From the NCBI GenBank assembly GCA_021927905.1, contig BLLK01000038.1:2294001-2358000 (forward strand): a stretch of 64,000 nt of DNA, in the 5' to 3' direction. This DNA comes from Chaetoceros tenuissimus. Taxonomy: Eukaryota; Bacillariophyta; Thalassiosirophyceae; Chaetocerotales; Chaetocerotaceae. How positions within the stretch are numbered: position 1 is the first letter of the stretch; each line of letters begins with the position of its first letter. The notes below the pieces were generated by a model that saw only the letters and a program-made list of their open reading frames with translations, did no database searches and was not told where the DNA came from. Shown here piece by piece: positions 1 through 9,132 of this stretch. The position numbers and the translations under genes were made by a program.

Positions 1-50
1 TCATTTGATTGATATAACAAGATAATGTAATTTATCTTGGAAGGGCCATT

Positions 51-605
51 TCATATTTGATCGATCAAAACACACTCATTCAAATCAAGTCTCCAAGAAA
101 CCCTTTTTCGTGGCTGTCTCGTTTGATTTTGATCTAAATGATCTGACAGGGGTTGTACACCCATTTCATTTTGTAACTCAGCAAGTTTTTGAAAGAAGTC
201 ATCAAACTTTGCAAAGAGTTCATCACATGCTTGTTTATCAAAATCTTTATTGACACTTGCGTTCGCATAGTATTCAAGATTTGTGTTTTCTTTTGATGAA
301 TTTTCTCTTTGGATTTCTAACTTGGCACTTCTTGTTGCGCGATCTTTCAAAATCTCAATATCATCGCGAGCGAGATCTCTTTCTTCTCGGTTGAGTCTAT
401 CTCTCTGCTCTACAGCAATTTGAAGAACTGTTTTCCCAGTTAGGCAATTTCTCCGCCCATTTGTTCTCATCGAGTTGAATCTTTTCGTGTAATGTGTTCT
501 TTCTCCATCAGATGTATCTATTATAATATGCTGTTGTGTTTCATATACTTCTGGAAGAATGGAAATCCTATTCAAGTATGAGTGTCTGTTTCTATTGATA
601 TTCAT
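51..605 (-). CDS. Hypothetical protein with C-terminal RVSW motif
   Basis: I do not recognise this gene. The frame is open from 725, but I chose the ATG at 605 (MNINRNRHSY) because the 40 upstream residues look like translated leader; this gives 184 residues. The protein is charged, with a basic and acidic helical-looking stretch in the middle (EQRDRLNREERDLARDDIE) and no signal peptide or membrane segment. Near the C-terminus is RKRVSWRLDLNE. RVSW fits the RVxF-type docking consensus for protein phosphatase 1, which is only an inference from a very short motif. It is probably an intracellular protein. The opposite strand shows nothing better. Confidence 0.5.
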   Translation of the reverse strand: MNINRNRHSYLNRISILPEVYETQQHIIIDTSDGERTHYTKRFNSMRTNGRRNCLTGKTVLQIAVEQRDRLNREERDLARDDIEILKDRATRSAKLEIQRENSSKENTNLEYYANASVNKDFDKQACDELFAKFDDFFQKLAELQNEMGVQPLSDHLDQNQTRQPRKRVSWRLDLNECVLIDQI

Positions 606-924
606 TTTATGATTTGATGCTTTGTATTGTAGGAAACAATTAATTATGGGAACAGGAAGGAAGCAGCTAGCTAGAGGAAGCAAGTAAACCTCATGCCTTC
701 TCAGATATTGGTTCTCAAGTATCACGAAGAGAAGGCTAAAAAACGTCCTGAGGCTTTCCCACTACGTAGTACCTCCTCTTTTCCTACTTCCCTTATAAAT
801 AACGACTCTTTAACGACAGTATCTCACTCCTTCAACATAATAACCGTGTATGGTATGTAGATACGATGCGGATGCACATTCCAGTCCAATCTTTTTGTTC
901 TTTGAAAGTAAAAAAGAAATATAC

Positions 925-1552
925 TAGAGCTGAACTCCAACTCCACTCCATTTGGTTTTGGAGCTGGTGGAGTGGAGTTTTCGGAGTTTTGGAGTGACTC
1001 CAAAACTCCATTGGAGTCATAGCCAATTCATCTAATCTAGCTAGCTATTTAATTTTCATTGTCATTTCTACGTAATAAAGTACTTGTACATACAACCTTC
1101 TGTCTCATTTCCTTCAATGATTAGAAGAAAGAATTAGAAGAAAGAATGATGTCGCCTTCTGGGATGAGTCATCTCTCTCAGAACTTCTTCCGTGGATATT
1201 TCTTCCATGGATTTTTCCTCCCAATTTTTGGATCTCATAATATACTTTAAAAAGAAATTTATCACTTGTACAATAATGCAGCTTGGCACTTCTTTTAAAT
1301 ATCTTAAGCATTCTGTAAATTGTGCATCTGGACCTGTGTGTCGTCAGCCTTGGCTATGTCCAAAACCTCACAAATGCTCCCGTTGCAAAATAGGTTTACA
1401 TGTAACATGTTTTGCTGAAACGGATAATAGACAACACAAAATGGGACTCAATGGAGTCACACTCCAACTCCACTCCACGAGGCTATGGAGCCGCTGGAGT
1501 GGAGTGGAGTTGGAGTGGAGTTGGAGTTTTCACTCCATGGAGTTCAGCTCTA
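925..1552. mobile_element. Non-autonomous hAT-like DNA transposon (MITE) with TSD
   Basis: The element is 628 bp long. Its ends are perfect 15-bp inverted repeats, TAGAGCTGAACTCCA at 925-939 and its reverse complement at 1538-1552. It is flanked by an exact 8-bp direct repeat AAATATAC at 917-924 and 1553-1560. An 8-bp target duplication and termini starting TAGAG fit the hAT superfamily consensus. Inside each end, CTCCA/TGGAG words are densely repeated (about 935-1020 and 1447-1545), as in hAT subterminal binding-site arrays. No intact transposase is present, so movement would need a partner elsewhere. The match of termini and duplication is exact, so the insertion is probably not very old. 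Confidence 0.9.
1321..1410 (+). pseudogene. Cys-rich zinc-ribbon-like remnant inside the hAT element
   Basis: Within the element a reading frame (open 1192-1584) contains six cysteines and two histidines in the order C-x5-C-x5-C-x5-C-x2-C-x7-C, including HKCSRCKIGLHVTCF. This resembles the Cys-rich zinc-binding tail found in some transposases (piggyBac-type tails are one example), or a PHD/RING-like cross-brace. It does not look like the hAT dimerisation domain. The frame runs on into the right terminal repeat, so it is not a normal gene. It is best read as captured or residual coding sequence. Confidence 0.4.
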
Positions 1553-1633
1553 AAATATACGCAGATGAACAACAAATCTTATAAGTAATCACAAAGATCA
1601 AAATTAAAAATACTATAAATAGTTCACAGTCTC

Positions 1634-2650
1634 ATGTCACGTCCAAACTCTGATGGAGCGTACGGCTTCGTCTATACAACAGAGCCAAAACGAAGTAACT
1701 TCAATACGATACTTGGAGGCTTTGTCCTGTTTCTTTTCGTTGCTATTTGGTTCGCATCTATTGGTAGCCCAGTCTTGTTCTATTTGACGATTCAACACAA
1801 GCAATACATGCTCTCTGCACTCATCATCTTGCTGACCTTGGCGGCATATCTTCCATGGGAAAAGAATGAGTTCACACTGAGATTTGCAAAAATTGCAAGG
1901 CTCAATCTCTTTTTCTACAAGAAATGTAAATATGTGTTTGAAAAAAAGGCTTCGCTGGCTACTTCGGATCATCCAAATGCATCGACAAGAAAACCTCTTT
2001 TTTATGCAATACATCCACATGGAGCATTTTGTCTAGGTTGGTCCATTCTCTTCAATTCTCCAAGAATGCTCAGTGTTAAATTTTGCTTCTCGCCGATTTT
2101 ATACATTAGCCCGTTTTTTCGTCTATGGTGCCGGTTGACTGGTAATCCTGGTAGAGCTGATAAGAAAAGCATGGTGTCTTACATGAAGAAAAAGATTGAC
2201 ATTGCGTTGCCACCTGGAGGATTCGAAGAAGCTACACTTACCAGTACCTATCATGATCGCGCGTACATCAAGAAGAGATTGGGATTCATCAAGTTAGCTT
2301 TGCAATATGGATACGATGTTGTTCCTGTTTATAGCTTCGGTGAGAACCTGACTTATTGGAATATTCAAGGTCTGTGGAAGTTCAGATTAAAGCTGAATAA
2401 TCTTGGCTTGCCTGCTATTTTTGTAGTTGGAAACCCATTGTGTCCGATCTTACCAAAGAGGCATGACCTTGGATTGTACGTTGCTTGCGGCGAACCATTA
2501 GTTTTACCAATCATAGAAAACCCTAGTCGGGAAGAAGTGAAGCTATATCATGATAAATACATTGCAGCGTTGCTTAGGCTTTTCGAAGAACATAAAGGAA
2601 ACTTTTTTGGCGAAGAAGAAGCCAAGACAAAGAAGTTGGAATTGTGGTAA
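1634..2650 (+). CDS. Diacylglycerol/monoacylglycerol acyltransferase, DGAT2 family
   Basis: This 338-residue single-exon gene encodes a membrane acyltransferase of the DGAT2/MOGAT family, which moves a fatty acyl group from acyl-CoA to di- or monoacylglycerol in the ER to make storage lipid. Two hydrophobic segments lie near residues 26-43 and 46-73. The family hallmark HPHG sits at residues 127-130 (AIHPHGAFCLGW) with the expected following region (NPGRADKKSM), then LPPGGFEEA and the motif-rich stretch KLALQYGYDVVPVYSFGEN. The length matches the family. A TATA-like ACTATAAATAG lies about 20 bp before the ATG. Diatoms carry several DGAT2 paralogues and I cannot say which this is; a wax-ester or MOGAT specificity is possible. 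Confidence 0.9.
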   Translation: MSRPNSDGAYGFVYTTEPKRSNFNTILGGFVLFLFVAIWFASIGSPVLFYLTIQHKQYMLSALIILLTLAAYLPWEKNEFTLRFAKIARLNLFFYKKCKYVFEKKASLATSDHPNASTRKPLFYAIHPHGAFCLGWSILFNSPRMLSVKFCFSPILYISPFFRLWCRLTGNPGRADKKSMVSYMKKKIDIALPPGGFEEATLTSTYHDRAYIKKRLGFIKLALQYGYDVVPVYSFGENLTYWNIQGLWKFRLKLNNLGLPAIFVVGNPLCPILPKRHDLGLYVACGEPLVLPIIENPSREEVKLYHDKYIAALLRLFEEHKGNFFGEEEAKTKKLELW

Positions 2651-2714
2651 AACATGTACTTTAACATTTAAAAAAAAATCTGAACATTAGCCATTTTATT
2701 AAAATCTTATGATT

Positions 2715-4193
2715 TCATTCATCTTCGATACTAGATACATTGAATCTTCCCGAATCAAAGTCTCCATTAGAATCAATAGGGACCCCAAATGGTCTCCAAT
2801 GGTCATTGTTTGCGTTGCTTGAAATCAACCTTGAATCTTCCACTTCTACCTGTCGAATAGGAGGAGAAGACTTTTCAGATAAGTTTGGATCATCCATTGC
2901 AATCGGGATTTCACCACCGCAATAGATTACAGAAAGGAAACGTTCTATCCAACTCAATCGTGGATATTTCTTTTTCAATATCAATACTTTAGGCCGTGTG
3001 TAGATTAAAATATTGAACAAACCATTGGATGGTAAGAAGATAGAGATAACTAGAAATGTCCAGTCTGATGATGGTACTTTCGCAATGGAGAGAAAGATCT
3101 CCAGTACTACACAGAAATATGCCAGAAAGAAGGCAAGAATGTAGAGACCTGACTGGTGAAAACTTTGCTTAGTAATAAGAAACTCGACTGTGTCTAGGTT
3201 AGCAGCTTGCTCTGTATCCCTGTCTACACCTTGATCAGAATTAGAAGCAATGACTGCGAACATCGGTTGTTCGACTTTTTCTTCTTGTTCTTCGTCAACT
3301 TCTACTTTGCACTCTTCTTCATAGATTGTTGAAATTGGAAAATGAAGGTCCGACATCAATGTACCTGCAGGAGGCTGAGTACTCGAAGCTGTACCTTTTT
3401 CAGAAGAAGCTTGTTCGGAAGAAGCTTCTTTACTTAGGATTAGATTCTTTGAAACTTCTCGAAGATGAGTAGCTGAAGCATTGGACCGTTTATCTTTTGC
3501 TGATAATCTTTCAACAGCAGAAGATGGCATAAACAGTCTCTCCTGTCTGTAGACATGCAAAGTCAAGAAAGTCAAGAGACACACAATGCCAAAGAAGACT
3601 AGGACCCATGGTATGTTGGTAGAAATGAATAGCGTAATTGGAGCGTCTTCACCTCGTTCACAGGAATCATCTAGCCAGCATCCGAATGGCTTCGGGACAA
3701 TCATACAGACGGATCCGTACCGAGAAGAATTGATCTGCTTCTTGTAAAGAGCCCAACAAGTAAAGATAAAAGGATATAGCCAGATGAAAATATGGATCCA
3801 AGCTTCTTTCTTTTGCTTCGAAAAATCTGTAGGTTTGACTTTATATTTGACTCTTTGTAAAAAGTAATAAATCAAAAACAATGAATAAAAAGGCCCAGCG
3901 ATGGATCCAAGTGTATTAATTGTTCCGACCGCTTCACATGCAGTCTCGTTTCCTCCATTTACGTTCCATAACGCATCTGGAGCTATGTTTACAAATGGAG
4001 AGAGTAGGAAACCTTGACTCTGCATGATATCGGCTATGCTCATTCCAAAGATGATTCGAGAATAAGGGGATTGGAGGCCTCTAGGTGAATTGAGAATCAT
4101 ATATGCAATAGTCGAAGAACCAAGTAGAGATGTCGACGACATGACGCATCTTATGACTTGAGATGCTTTAATCAGTTGTGATGGTGTAGACAT
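2715..4193 (-). CDS. Seven-transmembrane receptor-like protein (diatom GPCR family)
   Basis: The protein has 492 residues and a 7TM layout. TM1 and TM2 lie in the first 70 residues (including RGLQSPYSRIIFGMSIADIM), there is a Cys-containing loop (NETACEAVG), and TM3-TM5 follow. A long acidic cytoplasmic loop (about residues 215-340, Ser/Glu-rich) precedes TM6 and TM7, the latter ending SNGLFNILIYTRPKVLILKKKYP. The motif LQSPYSRIIF and the NILIYTRPK tail recur in the receptor at 55616-56890 and its decayed copy at 47489, so the three are one family. It resembles slime-mould cAMP-receptor-like or class-2-like GPCRs, but the ligand and G-protein coupling are unknown. It is transcribed convergently with the DGAT2 gene, with only about 65 bp between them. 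Confidence 0.75.
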   Translation of the reverse strand: MSTPSQLIKASQVIRCVMSSTSLLGSSTIAYMILNSPRGLQSPYSRIIFGMSIADIMQSQGFLLSPFVNIAPDALWNVNGGNETACEAVGTINTLGSIAGPFYSLFLIYYFLQRVKYKVKPTDFSKQKKEAWIHIFIWLYPFIFTCWALYKKQINSSRYGSVCMIVPKPFGCWLDDSCERGEDAPITLFISTNIPWVLVFFGIVCLLTFLTLHVYRQERLFMPSSAVERLSAKDKRSNASATHLREVSKNLILSKEASSEQASSEKGTASSTQPPAGTLMSDLHFPISTIYEEECKVEVDEEQEEKVEQPMFAVIASNSDQGVDRDTEQAANLDTVEFLITKQSFHQSGLYILAFFLAYFCVVLEIFLSIAKVPSSDWTFLVISIFLPSNGLFNILIYTRPKVLILKKKYPRLSWIERFLSVIYCGGEIPIAMDDPNLSEKSSPPIRQVEVEDSRLISSNANNDHWRPFGVPIDSNGDFDSGRFNVSSIEDE

Positions 4194-4566
4194 TAGTTGG
4201 TTATTAATGAAATATATTTGAATGAACTTTTTGACATGTACTAGTTGTAAATAGCGAATGTACTATCAGACAGGCTCTGAACTTTTAGTTTTTAGGGAAG
4301 GTGTGAACATTGTTGTATGAAACTGTCATTACTTCAACCAAAAAAAGTTTCAAAGTTGCTTCAACCAAAGCAGATGCCAATAAGTTCGCTTACGCCCAAA
4401 GAACATCTTCATTAGGATTTTGGTGGATGATTTAGCTGCACACGGGAATGCAAATTCAACAAATGAATTGATAAATAAAATATGCAGGCACCCAGGTTCT
4501 TTATTTTTCAAGTGGCGTAGAGAGATGCCCTATGTTCGATCAACAAGTCTTAGCTACCAAATGTTT
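4194..4566. other. Intergenic spacer and retrotransposon insertion flank
   Basis: This stretch lies between the receptor gene and the left LTR of the copia element. I see no ORF, RNA gene or repeat in it. The last bases (TGTTT) include the GTTT target duplication. Confidence 0.5.
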
Positions 4567-4740
4567 TGTTTCATGTGCGTCAGCATAGGCTTGTAGCATA
4601 GAGTTACATTCAATCAAACTAAGAAATTATGTTATTACTATTCCGTTGTGAAACATGAACATCAACGTTGTACAGCTAAATAGCCTGATACTTATCGCTC
4701 AACGGATCCATATAGTAAATACGTACGTCAACTTGAAACA
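4567..4740 (-). repeat. 3' LTR of the copia element
   Basis: This is the 174-bp direct repeat identical to 11642-11815. It carries short inverted termini TGTTTC/GAAACA. It lies downstream of pol on the coding strand and directly follows the polypurine tract. Confidence 0.95.
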
Positions 4741-4748
4741 CTCCCCTC
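4741..4748 (-). promoter_or_regulatory. Polypurine tract for plus-strand priming
   Basis: On the minus strand the sequence reads GAGGGGAG immediately before the 3' LTR. Position and composition match the RNase H-resistant primer used for plus-strand DNA synthesis in LTR elements. Confidence 0.75.
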
Positions 4749-4839
4749 GAACCAATGACAATGTTTGGGATTTGTTCGCTAAATAAAGATACACTGCTAG
4801 GAGCTCCTGACCTAACACACTAGGAAGTTCAACCAATGT

Positions 4840-7800
4840 CTATTCTCCCTCATAAACCCACATCAACAACATGTTGGTAAACTTTCGTCTTTTCATACCG
4901 ACAAGTGGTTTAGTAAGCATATCAGCACAGTTATCGTCTGTATTGATATAAGCAATTCTCCATTCATCTTTTGCAGAGCCTTCTCTTACAAAGTGATAAG
5001 CAATTGAATTCGATTTCTTTGACAAAACCGAAAATGGTTGTGAACTATTCGTCAACACTGACTTATTGTCACCAAAAACATAACATGGACCTTCAACTGG
5101 AATACCCATTGATCTAAGCTTGAATCTCAAACCTCTAAGATATTCACAGCATTGTTTCATTGCAATAAATTCAGATCCAAATGTACTAGTTTCGATACCA
5201 ACTTGTTTCTTCGAAAACCAGTAAATCGGTGCATTATTCACATGAACTATAAATCCAGTCCTAGATCTTCTCGTTACAGAATCTCCAGCGTGATCTGAAT
5301 CAACATGAGCACGAATTACAAACCCTTTTCCTCTAGGCTTGCGATAGTTTGGATCTGTTTCCGGAATTACTTCTTCCTTCACATCACCATACACAGAATG
5401 AGTCCAGTCTTTTCTTTCAAACAAGGATTCATCAATTTCAGGATAGGACGGATCTAGGACAAGTTCAGCATTATGCTTTATCTTCAAGAATGCAAACATA
5501 TGAAACAACTGATCAAGATGTCCTTTCCTTGGCAATGCCATCACTGAAGCCATCATGGAAACTTCTACAGCGATATCAATTCTATTCAATTCAACAATCC
5601 ACCTAAGAATTCCTACCAACGACATGTAATAGGATGCTTCAGACTTATCGAGCTCAGGTGTAGTATCCAACTCAGGCCTATAACCGTCAGATAAGGGAGA
5701 TGATGCTTTCTTCGGTAGTCTCATGTTGCGCTTTGCAAGATACTTCTCAACATTTGCTACGGAAGCTTGAACATACTGCGAAGAACTAAGGCTCCATGCC
5801 TTGATTTCTCCTTGTAATGTCACATGCGATACCTTATTTCCAAGATAGATATTCGGAGGTGCAATTGACTCTTCTTTGATAGTCCAGTATTTTCCAAGCT
5901 GTTTTCTTATAATTCGCTCAGGATCAACCGAAATTACCAATGCATCATCCGTGTATAAGCATACATACTCCCAGTATTCGTTGCCGTCATTGTCAACAGC
6001 TGGTCTCATCCACAAATCTTGATCACCTTTACATGGCTTGAACTTCAAGCATTCCATACAGGATCTCATGGTTTTCCAATAGTCAGCACCAGCGCTCTTG
6101 CCTCCATACAATGCTCTTTTGATTTTGGCATAGCATCCTTCATGCTCTCCAAACTCCGGTCCACAAACAATATAATGAGTTTCCGAGGTTTTGGCTTGCA
6201 AGTAGGCAGATTTGAAGTCGCAGCACATCACATTCAAGTCATTCAGAGCAGCATATGTTAGACAAAGTCTTACAGTTTCCCTTGAAACTACGCCAGCAAA
6301 AGTAGATTCAGTCGGTGCATCATGCAAATATCCATTCTTCACCCATCGTGCTTTGCGAGTAAAGTCCATTTTTACATCAAATACTAAATGACCTCCGGAT
6401 GGCATCCATGGTTTCTCTGGCTCTGGTGCTCCCCTTTCCATAAAGCTAAATGCGACTCTGATAGTGTCCATCTCTTTCTTGATCGCGTCTTGCCAAAAGG
6501 TGTTTTCATTCAATCCATCTATTCGTACAGCATCGGCATAGTCTTTTGGAACTTCAATACCATACTTGTGATTGACTTTCTTCACACGAGCTTCGACTTT
6601 GGAGATAATGTGGTTTCTCTTCTTCAAAACATGAGGAGCCCACCATACGAAGGACGGATCATCAATGATATTCATAGCCTTTGCATATTCTGCTACTTCA
6701 ATCGGGTTAGACTCTTTCAAGATAGCTAGGGGAACCCATGCTTTGGATCCATCATTCCAAAGAATCTTCAATGACCAGCCTTGAGTCGACTTTCGTCTTC
6801 TCTTGGCACCAGACGGAGTAGTGACAAATGAGTCATCCCTTTTTACTTGAGTTCCATCGACATCATGATCAAGAATTCCTTCGAGCATCGTGAAAGCATT
6901 TCCGAAGCCATCAATTTGAGAGTACAAGTTCTGCGCTATAATATTTGCTCCAACTTGTTGGATCTCACCATCGTCGAATTGGATATCATATGAAAGCGTG
7001 GAAATCAACGGGTTCGCGTCATGTTCCCCTACTGTCTCCCCTTGCGAATCTGTAGATTTACGCAAGACTTTTGCTCTTCGCATTTCGTCTACTTGTGGCA
7101 TGTTCAACTCCATTCCGACAAGCAGATCCTTCACTGGTTGTTCAAAAGTAGCCTGATTATCAGCAGAGACGGGGTCACCATCAACCCAGAAAGGTTTATC
7201 TTCAATATTCTCTTCTGCATCAATGAAATCTTCCATATTCAATTTTTCCTCTTTTTCAACCACAGGAAATTCTAAATGAGTACCATACTTAGACTGGATG
7301 ATCTTGTCGAAATTTTCACGTTCTTTAATTTCATCCTCGTTATATATTTCCTCAGTAGTCAGTGGTCGTACAGTACGACGAGGCACGATGGTTCCTTTGG
7401 CAGTTAGAATGGTTTGTGACATTGTGTTCCCTTCATTCTTGGTCGGTCCAAGACACCTTCCCAAGACTTGTCTTTGAGCAGGAAATGCAATGTCGCTAAT
7501 TTCTGTGTACTTTACCCATTCGTACCATCCAAATAGTAAGTTGCTCATGTCACCTTGACTGCCGGTAGTAACTTCGTGGGCACATCTCCCCTGAAGCTGG
7601 AACAGCGATTTTGGAGTCAAATTATTTATGAGAGCTCTACGTCGAGCACAATAGTCCCATAAGATCATTGGACATTTACTTTCTTGCAAGTCTTTTCTTA
7701 TTTGCTTCTTGAAAAGACCAATATACAATTCAGCACGATTTGCCCATTGTGTGCTTTCTTCTAACACTTGTAGAGTCGTTCCCACCTCTTGAGTAAAACT

Positions 7801-9132
7801 TTTGACCTCTTTGGACTTTTGTTCTCGTGCTCCATCCACGACCAACCTTTCAGGAACACCGACTTCCTTACAAAATAATTTTAGAGCTTTTGGGAATTCG
7901 GACTTAGACTTCATCGGATACACCGCCACAAACCCTTTATCACTGACAAATAGCTGCATACAATTAAATCCCTCTTTGGTGGTGGCTTTCTTATCCACGA
8001 AGAAGGTATCAGTGAAGAAGTTGGATCGGATTCTCTTGTATCGAGTTCGTCTATCTGAGCTCATTGCTCTTCTTGACAGGTCATTTGCTGCAGGTCTATT
8101 GTATAGGATGGTATTTTGCTCAAGTGCTCTCTCAGCTTCATCTATTTTTATGCTCCAGATTTTGCTGAGAAACTCAGGCGATGCACGTTCAACTTTGTCT
8201 GCCCTCATGGCACCAACGTCCCCGAAAGTCCTTTCCAAGTCATCGACAGTGGTAAATATCGGCGAAAGTAATGGATTGTCATCATCCATAAATGCAGCCT
8301 TGCATGCTTCGCTTGTTGCCTTTCTTATCTCAGATACTATAGGATCTCCATCAAGGGTTGGATCAGGGTCTGTGATACAATTGGAATCGATTGCTGCTTC
8401 AACAGATGATACCTCAACTGGTTGCATCCATTCTTCATCATCTGACGTCGGAATAAGAACCTTTTCACGCTTACTTTCAACCTGTAGATCGCCATTCTCA
8501 TCCAACATGGACGCTTCAGCCATTTGCCACGTATCTAAGTAAGGATCCCAAAGGTCTTGCTCTGGAGTAAACCAGACAAGATCTTCTTCATCGGAGTCCT
8601 GTATCTCCTGTACATTTGGTTTACGGGAGTTGAAGTATGAGAAGGTTCCATGAAGTTGCAGATGGATTCTCAAATCATGACTGGCACTGTAAATTGAGTG
8701 ATCCTCAATGGTAGGATCCTTACACTGGAACTTTGGTGTCTCATTTACAGTCAGACCGGCCTCCCGAAGTATAAAGGATGGGATCAGGTTATACTCCATA
8801 TCCGGACAGTACAAGGCATTCTTGAATAGCAAAATGTGGGTTAGTCCTGTATAGGGATCATCGTAGGCCACAGCAGCATCGACCACTCGTACTCCTTTCC
8901 TCCCACTTCCTGGGGCAAATCCAGACACATCGCAAACTCCTCCCTGTTCAATGATAAAACATTGAGAACCTAGAACTACCATGTTGGCATGGTTATCAAT
9001 CTCACTCTGTCCCTTTCTGGATCGACGTGATCCGTTGCTGGTGCTCGCAAGTACAGCAGAGATGATGGTATCTAGGTAAGTATTAGGGCCCGTTAGCACA
9101 GTCAGTAGATTTGCATCCTGTGCCGGAGCTTT
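4840..9132 (-). CDS. pol: Copia Pol polyprotein (protease, integrase, RT, RNase H)
   Basis: About 1,430 residues are open from the codon after the gag UGA to 4840. There is no ATG near the start; the first usable-looking codon at 9099 is GTG, so Pol is probably made as a Gag-Pol fusion by readthrough. Counting from 9099, the protease-like active site is DNHAN near residue 35, replacing the canonical D-S/T-G of copia. The integrase triad is D364, D422 and E457 (35 residues between the last two positions). The RT catalytic box YTDDA starts near residue 1048, with the preceding copia motif DFKSAYLQA. RNase H follows (VDSDHAGD, SEFIAMKQC, ADMLTKPL). All catalytic motifs look intact and there is no internal stop, so the element may be active. 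Confidence 0.93.
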   Translation of the reverse strand, partial: KAPAQDANLLTVLTGPNTYLDTIISAVLASTSNGSRRSRKGQSEIDNHANMVVLGSQCFIIEQGGVCDVSGFAPGSGRKGVRVVDAAVAYDDPYTGLTHILLFKNALYCPDMEYNLIPSFILREAGLTVNETPKFQCKDPTIEDHSIYSASHDLRIHLQLHGTFSYFNSRKPNVQEIQDSDEEDLVWFTPEQDLWDPYLDTWQMAEASMLDENGDLQVESKREKVLIPTSDDEEWMQPVEVSSVEAAIDSNCITDPDPTLDGDPIVSEIRKATSEACKAAFMDDDNPLLSPIFTTVDDLERTFGDVGAMRADKVERASPEFLSKIWSIKIDEAERALEQNTILYNRPAANDLSRRAMSSDRRTRYKRIRSNFFTDTFFVDKKATTKEGFNCMQLFVSDKGFVAVYPMKSKSEFPKALKLFCKEVGVPERLVVDGAREQKSKEVKSFTQEVGTTLQVLEESTQWANRAELYIGLFKKQIRKDLQESKCPMILWDYCARRRALINNLTPKSLFQLQGRCAHEVTTGSQGDMSNLLFGWYEWVKYTEISDIAFPAQRQVLGRCLGPTKNEGNTMSQTILTAKGTIVPRRTVRPLTTEEIYNEDEIKERENFDKIIQSKYGTHLEFPVVEKEEKLNMEDFIDAEENIEDKPFWVDGDPVSADNQATFEQPVKDLLVGMELNMPQVDEMRRAKVLRKSTDSQGETVGEHDANPLISTLSYDIQFDDGEIQQVGANIIAQNLYSQIDGFGNAFTMLEGILDHDVDGTQVKRDDSFVTTPSGAKRRRKSTQGWSLKILWNDGSKAWVPLAILKESNPIEVAEYAKAMNIIDDPSFVWWAPHVLKKRNHIISKVEARVKKVNHKYGIEVPKDYADAVRIDGLNENTFWQDAIKKEMDTIRVAFSFMERGAPEPEKPWMPSGGHLVFDVKMDFTRKARWVKNGYLHDAPTESTFAGVVSRETVRLCLTYAALNDLNVMCCDFKSAYLQAKTSETHYIVCGPEFGEHEGCYAKIKRALYGGKSAGADYWKTMRSCMECLKFKPCKGDQDLWMRPAVDNDGNEYWEYVCLYTDDALVISVDPERIIRKQLGKYWTIKEESIAPPNIYLGNKVSHVTLQGEIKAWSLSSSQYVQASVANVEKYLAKRNMRLPKKASSPLSDGYRPELDTTPELDKSEASYYMSLVGILRWIVELNRIDIAVEVSMMASVMALPRKGHLDQLFHMFAFLKIKHNAELVLDPSYPEIDESLFERKDWTHSVYGDVKEEVIPETDPNYRKPRGKGFVIRAHVDSDHAGDSVTRRSRTGFIVHVNNAPIYWFSKKQVGIETSTFGSEFIAMKQCCEYLRGLRFKLRSMGIPVEGPCYVFGDNKSVLTNSSQPFSVLSKKSNSIAYHFVREGSAKDEWRIAYINTDDNCADMLTKPLVGMKRRKFTNMLLMWVYEGE

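Noticed and set aside
7802-8542. 246-codon plus-strand ORF opposite copia pol
   Set aside because: It is antisense to an intact pol with clear catalytic motifs and shows no domain; it is a shadow frame.
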